Shown: positions 7,860 to 15,620 of the stretch, piece after piece
Layout: each line of letters opens with the position of its first letter
How positions within the stretch are numbered: position 1 is the first letter of the stretch
Assembly: GCF_002295115.1 (NCBI RefSeq)
Contig: NZ_NSFV01000004.1
Span: 62,001 to 126,000, forward strand
DNA from: Mesorhizobium sp. WSM4311
Lineage (GTDB): Bacteria > Pseudomonadota > Alphaproteobacteria > Rhizobiales > Rhizobiaceae
Direction: 5' to 3'
Length of the DNA stretch: 64,000 nucleotides
Translations under genes and position numbers: made by a program
Notes under the pieces: generated by a model
The model's database searches: none
Told to the model about the DNA's origin: nothing
The model's input: the letters and a program-made list of their open reading frames with translations, nothing else

Positions 7860-9116
7860 TTGCGACCAGCATTCGCCGGTATCGACTTCGGCACTTCGAA
7901 CTCCACGGTCGGCGTGGTCCGCAACGGGCAGCCCCACCTCGTCGCGCTCGAAGGCGGCCAGGTCACGCTGCCCAGCGCGGTGTTCTTCAATTTCGAGGAC
8001 GGCCGCATCTGTTTTGGCCGCCAGGCCATCGCCAACTACACCGACAGCGTGGAAGGCCGGCTGATGCGCTCGCTGAAGAGCGTGCTGGGCAGCTCGCTGG
8101 CGCATGAGAAGACGCGCATCAAGGCGCGCTCGATCGGCTTCATGGAGATCATCGGCCTGTTCCTCGGGCATCTCAGAAAGAAGCTTGAAGAAGATGGCGG
8201 CGATCTGGTCGAGACCGTGGTGCTCGGCCGTCCGGTGCAGTTTGTCGATGACGACCCACAGGCCGACGCGAACGCGCAGAGCGACCTGGAAAAGGCCGCG
8301 CATGCCCAGGGCTTCAAGCACATCGCCTTCCAGTTCGAGCCGATTGCCGCGGCGCTCGACTACGAGCAGAGGGTGACGCGCGAGGAGCTGGCGCTGATCA
8401 TCGACATGGGCGGCGGCACGTCCGACTTTTCAGTCGTGCGCGTCTCGCCTGAACGTGCCCGACTGCCGGACCGCAAGGACGATATCCTGGCCAGCCGGGG
8501 CGTCCATATCGGCGGTACGGATTTCGACCGGCTGCTCAGTATTGCCCATGTGATGCCGCAGCTCGGCTATTTGACCCAGACCAAGGACGGTAAGCGCAAT
8601 CTGCCGGCCAGCTACTTCATCGATCTCGCGACATGGCAGCGCATCAACCTGGTCTACACCGCCAAGGCGATGACGCATCTGCGCCAGATCCGTTACGAGG
8701 CCGCGCGCGCCGACCTGGTCGATCGCTTCATCCACATTGTCGAGCACCGTTATGGGCACGCTTTGGCGGCATTGGTGGAAAAAGCCAAGATAGAGTTGAC
8801 CGGCCTGTCATCGGCCGAAGTCGCGGTGAGGCTATCCGACGTGGAGTTCGCCGCCGAAATCGCGCGTGACGGGCTGGACGCCACCATCGCCCGGGACATC
8901 GGGCGGGTCACCGCAACGGTGGCTGAGACCATGCGGGACGCGCAGGTCAAGCCGTCCGACATCACCGCGGTGTTCCTGACCGGCGGCTCGACCGCGATCC
9001 CGCTGGCAAGACGCGAAATCCTGGCGCTGGTGCCGCAGGCTTCGGTCATCGACGGCGACATGTTCGGCTCGGTCGGGCTTGGCCTGGCACTGGATGCGCA
9101 ACGGAAGTTCGGCTGA
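7860..9116 (+). CDS. Hsp70-family protein, YegD-like
   Basis: A 418-residue protein that appears to start at TTG 7860, placed 8 nt after a clear GGAGG. It has the actin/Hsp70 ATPase fold: phosphate-1 GIDFGTSNSTVGVV, phosphate-2 LIIDMGGGTSDFSVVRV and adenosine motif VFLTGGSTAIPL. It stops after the nucleotide-binding domain, so it lacks the substrate-binding domain of DnaK (about 640 residues). This is the arrangement of E. coli YegD. The client and function are unknown. It is probably a single gene: 173 bp follow the TIGR02186 gene, and a convergent LysR gene ends 15 bp downstream. Confidence 0.88.
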   Translation: MRPAFAGIDFGTSNSTVGVVRNGQPHLVALEGGQVTLPSAVFFNFEDGRICFGRQAIANYTDSVEGRLMRSLKSVLGSSLAHEKTRIKARSIGFMEIIGLFLGHLRKKLEEDGGDLVETVVLGRPVQFVDDDPQADANAQSDLEKAAHAQGFKHIAFQFEPIAAALDYEQRVTREELALIIDMGGGTSDFSVVRVSPERARLPDRKDDILASRGVHIGGTDFDRLLSIAHVMPQLGYLTQTKDGKRNLPASYFIDLATWQRINLVYTAKAMTHLRQIRYEAARADLVDRFIHIVEHRYGHALAALVEKAKIELTGLSSAEVAVRLSDVEFAAEIARDGLDATIARDIGRVTATVAETMRDAQVKPSDITAVFLTGGSTAIPLARREILALVPQASVIDGDMFGSVGLGLALDAQRKFG

Positions 9117-9131
9117 TCAGGCTGAACCGCT

Positions 9132-10019
9132 TCAGGTCGTCTCGGCGCCGAGATGCGCCTTCAGCGCCATCTGGGCCAGGCTTGCCTGGCGGTCGCGGTG
9201 GGTGATCATGGCGAAGTCGCGTTTCGGCAGTTCGAGCGGCACGGATCGCAGGCTGCCTTCGGCGACGGCGCGTCCGACGACGAGCTCCGAAATGATGGTG
9301 GCGCCGGCACCCGCCTCGACCGCCTGGCGAACCGCCTCGTTGCTTGGGAGCACCAGGAACACCTGCAAATCGGCAAGCGAAATCCCCTCACGCCGCGCCA
9401 GATCCTCCAGCACCTCGCGCGTGCCCGACCCGCCCTCGCGGATGATCCAGCGCAGGCCCCTGATGTCGGGACGGCCCGGCGCGGTTTCGACGATTTCGGG
9501 ATGTGACGCGGCAACCACCAGCATCAACCGGTCGGTATCGACCTTGGCCCGGCGCAATATGTCGGATTCGGTGCGCCCCTCGACCAGGCCGAGATCGGCG
9601 GTTCCATCCAGCACGCTGGCCTCGACCTGCCTCGTGTTACCGATGCTGACGCTCAGCCGCACCGCGGGATAGGCCTCGTGAAAGGACGCCAGCCGGCGCG
9701 GCAGCCAGTAGCTGGCGATGGTCAGGCTGGCGGCGATGGAGAGGCTGCCGGCGACCGTCTGCGAGACATGTTCCAGCACATTGCGCGCGGCGGCGGCCCG
9801 CTCCAACACGGCCTTTGCCTCCGGCAGGAACCGGTGGCCGGTCTGGGCAAGCTCGATGTTGCGGCCGACGCGGTTGAACAGATGGACGCCGTGCTGCTCT
9901 TCAAGCGCGCGAATGGCGGCCGATGCCGCCGACTGGGAGATGCCCAGAAGCTCCGCCGCCTTGGTCATGTGGCCGCGTTCGGCGACGGCGACGAAAATGC
10001 GCAACTGATCCAGGGTCAT
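9132..10019 (-). CDS. LysR-family regulator divergent from the soe-like operon
   Basis: A 295-residue protein. The start is taken at ATG 10019 (MTLDQLRIFVAVAERGHMTK), which gives the usual LysR beginning; an in-frame TTG lies 18 bp upstream. It has an N-terminal winged helix (AAELLGISQSAASAAIRALE), a linker helix and an effector domain of the CysB/CbbR kind (LRWIIREGGSGTREVLED). It is divergent from the small ORF and soeA across about 108 bp, so it is the likely activator of that operon and may sense a sulfur compound. That ligand is inferred from context only. Confidence 0.88.
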   Translation of the reverse strand: MTLDQLRIFVAVAERGHMTKAAELLGISQSAASAAIRALEEQHGVHLFNRVGRNIELAQTGHRFLPEAKAVLERAAAARNVLEHVSQTVAGSLSIAASLTIASYWLPRRLASFHEAYPAVRLSVSIGNTRQVEASVLDGTADLGLVEGRTESDILRRAKVDTDRLMLVVAASHPEIVETAPGRPDIRGLRWIIREGGSGTREVLEDLARREGISLADLQVFLVLPSNEAVRQAVEAGAGATIISELVVGRAVAEGSLRSVPLELPKRDFAMITHRDRQASLAQMALKAHLGAETT

Positions 10020-10127
10020 GTCAGCATTAAGAACCAATATCGATCGAATTTACAAGAACAACTGATTAGACGGATCGATAGCCTCATTCTACATTTTCAC
10101 GCGAAGTTAGAAAAAATTCGCCAGAGA
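10020..10127. promoter_or_regulatory. Divergent LysR / soe promoter region
   Basis: An AT-rich 108-bp spacer contains ATCGATCGAA and GGATCGAT about 25 bp apart, and AATTTACAAGAACAACTGATT, whose flanks fit the loose T-N11-A rule for LysR sites. No exact operator can be assigned. Confidence 0.35.
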
Positions 10128-10301
10128 ATGGCAGAGACTAAAATGATCGGGCGGTTCAAGTCCCTTCTCGCGCAGTGGACCCGCGGCATCCGCAGACGGC
10201 TGGCCGGCGATCGCTATCACCCGGAAGAGCACTACATGCGCGGCCCCGGGCCGAAGACACGCGCCAAATCGGCCGGCCGCGCGGGCACATCCGGATCATG
10301 A
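10128..10301 (+). CDS. Small basic protein translationally coupled to soeA
   Basis: A 57-residue frame from ATG 10128 (52 residues if ATG 10143 is used: MIGRFKSLLAQWTRGIRRRL). It is rich in Arg/Lys/Gly, has no membrane helix or cysteines, and contains the internal motif GDRYHPEEHYMRGPGPKTRA. Its stop overlaps the soeA ATG (ATGA at 10298-10301), the same coupling as soeA-soeB, which is the main argument that it is translated. I do not recognise the family. A role as a maturation factor or accessory subunit is possible but unproven. Confidence 0.5.
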   Translation: MAETKMIGRFKSLLAQWTRGIRRRLAGDRYHPEEHYMRGPGPKTRAKSAGRAGTSGS

Positions 10302-13228
10302 GGCATCCAACGCCGCGCGGCGCGAATTCGGCACCATCGCAACGCCCGCTTGCCGACACGCGCGCGCCCGATGAAGGCGACGGCGTCGACACCTCGCCTG
10401 GCATTTCCGACAGCATCGCCAAGACGACCTGCTATATGTGCGCCTGCCGCTGCGGCATCGACGTGCACATCAAGGACGGCAAGGTCCGCTACATCAACGG
10501 CAACAAGGACCATCCGGTCAATCGCGGCGTGATCTGCGGCAAGGGCAGTTCCGGCATCATGCAGCATTACAGCCCCGCCCGGCTGAAGAAGCCGCTGCTG
10601 CGCACCGGCCCGCGCGGCTCCGGCGCGTTCCACGAGATCGAGTGGGAGGAGGCTTTTTCGATCGCGACGCAGCGGCTCTCGGCGATCCGTCGCACCGATC
10701 CAAAAAAACTCGCCTTCTTCACTGGCCGCGACCAGTCGCAATCCTTGACCGGTTGGTGGGCGAGCCAGTTCGGCACGCCGAATTTCGCCGCCCATGGCGG
10801 CTTCTGTTCGGTCAACATGGCGGCCGGCGGGCTCTATTCGATCGGCGGCTCGTTCTGGGAGTTCGGCGAGCCCGACTGGGACAACACACGATATTTCATG
10901 CTGTTCGGCGTCGCCGAGGACCATGATTCCAACCCGATCAAGATCGGACTGGGCAAGCTCAAGGCGCGCGGCGCCAAGGTGGTGTCGATCAACCCCTGCC
11001 GGACCGGCTACAATGCGATTGCCGACGACTGGATCGGCATCCGGCCCGGCACGGACGGCCTGCTCGTCTTCGCGATCATCCACGAATTGCTGAAGGCCGG
11101 TCGTGTCGATCTCGATTATTTGCTCCGCTACACCAACGCCCATGTCCTCGTCGTGCAGGAGCCTGGCGCGTCCGACGATGGGCTGTTCGTCAGGGATGCC
11201 GACGGCAATCCGCTGGCCATGGACAGGGTGGAGAAAACCGCCATCAAGGCAACCGACCCGGAAGCGAAGCCGGCGCTGACCGGCAGCTTCGAAGTCGGCG
11301 GTTGCCGCTGCACGCCGGTGTTCCAGTTGATCGCCGACCGCTATCTCGATGACAGCTATGCGCCGGATGCGGTCGCCGAGCGCTGCGGCATTGCCGCCGA
11401 TACGATCCGCCGGATCGCCGCCGAGCTTGCCCATGTCGCCTTCGAACAGACGATCGAACTGGCTATCGCATGGACCGACTGGGCCGGGCGCCGGCACGAG
11501 ACGATCAAGGGCCGGCCGGTTTCGATGCATGCCATGCGCGGCATATCAGCCCATTCGAACGGCTTTCACTCTTGCCGCGCCATCCACCTGCTGCAAGTGC
11601 TTCTGGGCACGGTGGATGTTCCCGGCGGCTTTCGCTTCAAGCCGCCCTATCCTCGTTCGGCGCCGCCGGGGCCGAAACCCGCCGGCAAGACGGTCAAGCC
11701 GATGACGCCGCTGGACGGCATGCCGCTTGGTTTCGTCTGCGGGCCGGACGACCTGCTGGTCGACGAAGACGGCACGCCGACCCGCATCGACAAAGCCTAT
11801 TCCTGGGACGCGCCGCTCGCCGCGCATGGGCTTATGCACACCGTCATCCGCAATGCCTGGGCCGGCGATCCCTACCCGATCGACACGCTGATGATGTACA
11901 TGTCGAACATGGCCTGGAATTCCTCGATGAACACCGTCGAGACGATGCGTATGCTGACCGACCACGACGAGGCGGGCAACTACAAGATCCCCTTCATCAT
12001 CTATTCCGACGCCTATTATTCCGAGACAATCCCGTTCGCCGACCTGGTGCTGCCGGACACCACCTATCTCGAACGGCACGACTGCATCAGCCTGCTCGAC
12101 CGGCCGATCAGCCATGCCGACGGGCCGGGCGATGCCATCCGCCATCCCGTCGTCGAGCCCGATCGCGACGTCAGGCCGTTCCAGTCGGTGCTGATCGAGC
12201 TTGGCGCGCGGCTTGGCCTGCCCGGTTTCGTCGGCGAGGACGGAGCGGCCAGATATGCCGATTATGCCGACTATATCGTCAACCACGAGCGCACACCGGG
12301 CATCGGACCGCTGGCCGGCTGGCGCGGCAAGGATGGGACATCGATCGGCAAGGGCGAGGTCAATCCGAACCAGTTGCAGCGCTACATCGACAATGGCGGC
12401 TTCTGGCATCACGACTTCGCCGACGACCAGCGCTACTACAAGATGGCCAACCGCTCCTATCTCGATTTCGCGGTGCAGATGGGTTTCATCCCGAAGGCCG
12501 AGCCGATCGTCTTCCAGCTCTATTGCGAGCCCCTGCAGCGCTTTCGGCTCGCCGCACGCGGCCATGGCCGTGTCCTGCCGCCGGAGGCCGAGCGGCAGCG
12601 CATCGAGACCTACATGGATCCGCTGCCGTTCTGGTACATGCCATTCGAGGAAGCGGCGGTCGACCTCGAAAAATACCCCCTGCACGCGCTGACGCAGCGG
12701 CCGATGCACATGTATCATTCCTGGGGTTCGCAGAATGCGTGGCTGCGGCAGATCACCAGCCAGAACCGGCTGTTCGTGCATCACCGGACCGGCGCCGGCC
12801 TCGGTCTCGTCGATGACGACTGGGTGTGGATCGAGAGCATCAACGGCAAAGTGAAGGGGCAGATCAAGCTGGTCGACGGGGTGAATGAAAGCACGGTCTG
12901 GACCTGGAACGCGATCGGCAAAAGGCGCGGCAGCTGGGGACTGAAAGATGATGCCGCCGAGAGCCATCGCGGCTTCCTGCTCAACCATATCATCGGCGAC
13001 CAGACCTCCGCCGACGCGCAGGGCAAACGCTATTCGAATTCCGATCCCGTGACCGGCCAGGCGGCATGGTTCGATCTGCGCGTGCGCATCGTCAAATGCA
13101 GGGCGGAAGAGGCCGGCTTCACCGAGCCGCAATTCGAGCGTTTCAGCCAGCCGCCGCATTTCGAGCCTTCGCTCGACATCCTTCGCTTCGGCGCCGAATT
13201 CCGCCGGGCAAGAGAGGCAGCCGAATGA
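10298..13228 (+). CDS. soeA: Molybdopterin oxidoreductase catalytic subunit, SoeA-like
   Basis: A 976-residue subunit of the DMSO-reductase superfamily starting at ATG 10298. Near the N-terminus C45-x2-C48-x3-C52-x27-C80 binds a [4Fe-4S] cluster. A cysteine in HGGFCSVNMAAGG is a likely molybdenum ligand, and the C-terminal part holds the dinucleotide-binding segment (MHMYHSWGSQNAWLRQI). No twin-arginine signal precedes the cluster, so the enzyme should face the cytoplasm. Size, absence of Tat signal and the B and C partners match the membrane-bound sulfite dehydrogenase SoeABC (sulfite to sulfate, electrons to quinone). Formate- or polysulfide-type relatives remain alternatives. It overlaps soeB by 4 bp. 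Confidence 0.8.
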   Translation: MRHPTPRGANSAPSQRPLADTRAPDEGDGVDTSPGISDSIAKTTCYMCACRCGIDVHIKDGKVRYINGNKDHPVNRGVICGKGSSGIMQHYSPARLKKPLLRTGPRGSGAFHEIEWEEAFSIATQRLSAIRRTDPKKLAFFTGRDQSQSLTGWWASQFGTPNFAAHGGFCSVNMAAGGLYSIGGSFWEFGEPDWDNTRYFMLFGVAEDHDSNPIKIGLGKLKARGAKVVSINPCRTGYNAIADDWIGIRPGTDGLLVFAIIHELLKAGRVDLDYLLRYTNAHVLVVQEPGASDDGLFVRDADGNPLAMDRVEKTAIKATDPEAKPALTGSFEVGGCRCTPVFQLIADRYLDDSYAPDAVAERCGIAADTIRRIAAELAHVAFEQTIELAIAWTDWAGRRHETIKGRPVSMHAMRGISAHSNGFHSCRAIHLLQVLLGTVDVPGGFRFKPPYPRSAPPGPKPAGKTVKPMTPLDGMPLGFVCGPDDLLVDEDGTPTRIDKAYSWDAPLAAHGLMHTVIRNAWAGDPYPIDTLMMYMSNMAWNSSMNTVETMRMLTDHDEAGNYKIPFIIYSDAYYSETIPFADLVLPDTTYLERHDCISLLDRPISHADGPGDAIRHPVVEPDRDVRPFQSVLIELGARLGLPGFVGEDGAARYADYADYIVNHERTPGIGPLAGWRGKDGTSIGKGEVNPNQLQRYIDNGGFWHHDFADDQRYYKMANRSYLDFAVQMGFIPKAEPIVFQLYCEPLQRFRLAARGHGRVLPPEAERQRIETYMDPLPFWYMPFEEAAVDLEKYPLHALTQRPMHMYHSWGSQNAWLRQITSQNRLFVHHRTGAGLGLVDDDWVWIESINGKVKGQIKLVDGVNESTVWTWNAIGKRRGSWGLKDDAAESHRGFLLNHIIGDQTSADAQGKRYSNSDPVTGQAAWFDLRVRIVKCRAEEAGFTEPQFERFSQPPHFEPSLDILRFGAEFRRAREAAE

Positions 13229-13959
13229 CCTGCCTCCCCAAGCATCCTGACAAGAAACTCGGGCTCGTCATCGACCTCGACACCTGCGTCGGCTGCCAGG
13301 CCTGCGTCACGGCCTGCAAGGAGTGGAATACCGGCGGTCACATGGCGCCGCTGACCGACATCGACCCCTATGGCGGCCATGTCGACGGCGTCTGGTTCAA
13401 CCGCGTGCACAGCTACGAGCACACGACAGAGATGGGCGGGCGCACGGTGAACTTCCCGCGTTCCTGCCTGCATTGCGAAACACCAGCCTGCGTCACCGTC
13501 TGCCCGACCGGCGCTTCCTACAAGAGGACCTCGGACGGCATCGTGCTGATCGACGAGGACAAGTGCATCGGCTGCAAATTGTGCAGTTGGGCCTGCCCCT
13601 ATGGCGCGCGCGAATTCGACACCGATGTCGGCGTGATGAAGAAATGCACGCTGTGCGTCGATCGCATCTACAACGACAACCTGGCCGAAGAAGACCGCGT
13701 GCCGGCCTGTGTCGCCGCCTGCCCGACCAGCGCGCGGCATTTCGGTGATCTCGGCGACCCCCAGTCCGCCGTCTCGCAACTGGTGGCGGAGCGCGGCGGC
13801 GTCGACCTGATGCCGGAACTCGGCTATCAACCGACCAACAAATACCTGCCGCCGCGCACCCATACGCAGCGCGGCGCATCGGTGCCGGCGAAGGCGCTGG
13901 AGCCGGTGCGGGCCGAAGGCGGCTTCCTCGGCTGGGTCGATCGCATGCTTTCGAACTGA
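13225..13959 (+). CDS. soeB: Four-cluster iron-sulfur subunit, SoeB-like
   Basis: A 244-residue ferredoxin-type subunit starting at ATG 13225, inside the soeA stop (ATGA). Four cysteine groups are visible: CVGCQACVTACK, CLHCETPACVTVCP, CIGCKLCSWACP and a final set around CTLCVDR and CVAACP. This is the DmsB/NrfC/SoeB pattern carrying four [4Fe-4S] clusters, which passes electrons from the molybdenum subunit to the membrane anchor. There is no signal peptide, in keeping with a cytoplasmic SoeAB. The tail (~residues 205-244) is proline-rich and less conserved. Confidence 0.85.
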   Translation: MTCLPKHPDKKLGLVIDLDTCVGCQACVTACKEWNTGGHMAPLTDIDPYGGHVDGVWFNRVHSYEHTTEMGGRTVNFPRSCLHCETPACVTVCPTGASYKRTSDGIVLIDEDKCIGCKLCSWACPYGAREFDTDVGVMKKCTLCVDRIYNDNLAEEDRVPACVAACPTSARHFGDLGDPQSAVSQLVAERGGVDLMPELGYQPTNKYLPPRTHTQRGASVPAKALEPVRAEGGFLGWVDRMLSN

Positions 13960-13961
13960 CC

Positions 13962-14897
13962 ATGCATCCAGCCTTCTCCGTCGTCTTCTTCACCACCGCC
14001 ACAGGTGCCGGCTACGGCCTGCTGGCATTGCTCGGCGTGCTGGCTGGATTGCAGATCGTCCCGGCCGATTTCTGGCTCGGCTTCGTCGGCCTGGGTTTGG
14101 CGCTCGGCCTGATCGCGGCGGGACTGTTGTCCTCGACCGGCCATCTCGGCAGGCCGGAGCGCGCCTGGCGGGCGTTCTCGCAATGGCGCAGTTCCTGGCT
14201 GTCGCGCGAAGGCGTGTCGTCGGCCATCACCTTCATCCCAGCGGGACTGTTCGGGCTCGGCTGGGTGTTGTTGGGCCGCACTGGCGGCTGGGTGGCGATT
14301 GCCGGATTGCTGGCCGCCATCGGTGCAATCGTCACCGTCTGCACCACCGGCATGATCTACGCGTCGCTGAAACCGATCGCCCAGTGGCACAGCCGCTATA
14401 CCTTGCCGGCCTATCTGATCTTCGCGGCCATGACCGGCAGCGTTCTGTTGAACGCGCTGCTGCAGGGCTTCGGCGTCGGCTCGGTGGCCGTGCTGGTATT
14501 ATCGCTGCTGGCCACTCTTGCCGGCTGGGGCTGGAAGCTCGCGACCTGGCGGCACAATGACCGTCTCGAAATCCCTACCACCGCCAACACCGCGACCGGT
14601 TTGGCCGGCGGCACGGTACGGTCGCTGGAATGGCCGCATACCGAGGAAAACTATCTGCTCAAGGAAATGGGCTTTCGCATCGCGCGCAAGCACGGTGCGA
14701 AGCTGCGCATGCTCACACAGGGATTGGCCTTCGCCCTGCCCGTTCTGCTGCTCGCGGCCACTTTCGCCTTGCCGTGGCCCTTTGGGGCGATCCCGTCGGT
14801 GCTCGCTGCGATCGTCCAGTTCGCCGGGATGCTGGTGGAGCGCTGGCTTTTCTTCGCCGAGGCAAAGCACACGGTCACCCTATATTACGGCAGATAG
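13962..14897 (+). CDS. soeC: DmsC/SoeC-like membrane anchor subunit
   Basis: A 311-residue hydrophobic protein of the DmsC type with about eight membrane helices and the segment STGHLGRPERAWRAFSQWR between helices 2 and 3, which I associate with SoeC/DmsC proteins. It begins 2 bp after the soeB stop. Expected role: anchoring SoeAB to the inner membrane and handing electrons to quinone. The operon ends here; the next gene is convergent, 6 bp away. Confidence 0.82.
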   Translation: MHPAFSVVFFTTATGAGYGLLALLGVLAGLQIVPADFWLGFVGLGLALGLIAAGLLSSTGHLGRPERAWRAFSQWRSSWLSREGVSSAITFIPAGLFGLGWVLLGRTGGWVAIAGLLAAIGAIVTVCTTGMIYASLKPIAQWHSRYTLPAYLIFAAMTGSVLLNALLQGFGVGSVAVLVLSLLATLAGWGWKLATWRHNDRLEIPTTANTATGLAGGTVRSLEWPHTEENYLLKEMGFRIARKHGAKLRMLTQGLAFALPVLLLAATFALPWPFGAIPSVLAAIVQFAGMLVERWLFFAEAKHTVTLYYGR

Positions 14898-14903
14898 GGC
14901 TGC

Positions 14904-15620
14904 TCAGCCTGGCCGCAGCATCGAGCGGGAGATGGCGAAGATGCGGTCGCTGCCAAGCATGTAGGCCATCAGCGATTCCAGGCGAAACAGCCCGGCATAG
15001 GCGCGATCGAGCACGTTAAGCGAACCGGTGTAGGCGCCGAAGGCCGGCATGATCATGCGGCCGCCATCGCCGGCAAAACAGCGCCGCCGCACCGAACGGC
15101 CGCGCTGGACGATGCGCGCGCAGGGATGCAGGTGGCCCGCGATCTCGCCCTCGACGCGCACTTTCGACGGCTCATGCCGGAACAGCAGCGAGCCTATGGC
15201 CAATTCCCGCACCGTTTCACCGGGAAGATCGGCCGGCGCTTCCGGATCGTGATTGCCGGCGACCCAGAACCAGTCACGGCCTGCCATCAGCGCTTCCAGC
15301 CGCTCGCGAAAACTCGCATGCAGGCGCTCGGCACCGCCGCCATCGTGAAAGGAGTCGCCCAGGCTGATGACGATCGACGGCTGGTAGTCGGATATGACGG
15401 CCTGCAGTCTGAGCAAGGTCGCGCCGGTGTCATAGGGCGGGATCAGCGTGCCGCGCCTTGCCAGCGAAGAGCCTTTTTCCAGATGCAGGTCGGAGACCGC
15501 CAACAGCCTGAGCTCGGGAAAATAGAGCACGCCGCGCGGATCGCAGACCGCACGTTCGCCGGCGATGCCTATCATGTCGGCCTCGCCGATCAGCGTCGTG
15601 CGCGCCAGCGAAAAATTCAT
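14904..15620 (-). CDS. pdeM: Ligase-associated DNA damage response endonuclease PdeM
   Basis: A 238-residue calcineurin-like metallophosphoesterase. Metal-binding motifs appear in order: SDLHLEKG, LGDSFHDGG, VAGNHDPE and GHLHP. It fits the PdeM family (TIGR04123), usually found with an Lhr-type helicase, an exonuclease and an ATP-dependent ligase. Its ATG overlaps the helicase stop (ATGA), so the pair is co-translated. The ligase and exonuclease partners are not next to it in this window. Confidence 0.88.
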   Translation of the reverse strand: MNFSLARTTLIGEADMIGIAGERAVCDPRGVLYFPELRLLAVSDLHLEKGSSLARRGTLIPPYDTGATLLRLQAVISDYQPSIVISLGDSFHDGGGAERLHASFRERLEALMAGRDWFWVAGNHDPEAPADLPGETVRELAIGSLLFRHEPSKVRVEGEIAGHLHPCARIVQRGRSVRRRCFAGDGGRMIMPAFGAYTGSLNVLDRAYAGLFRLESLMAYMLGSDRIFAISRSMLRPG

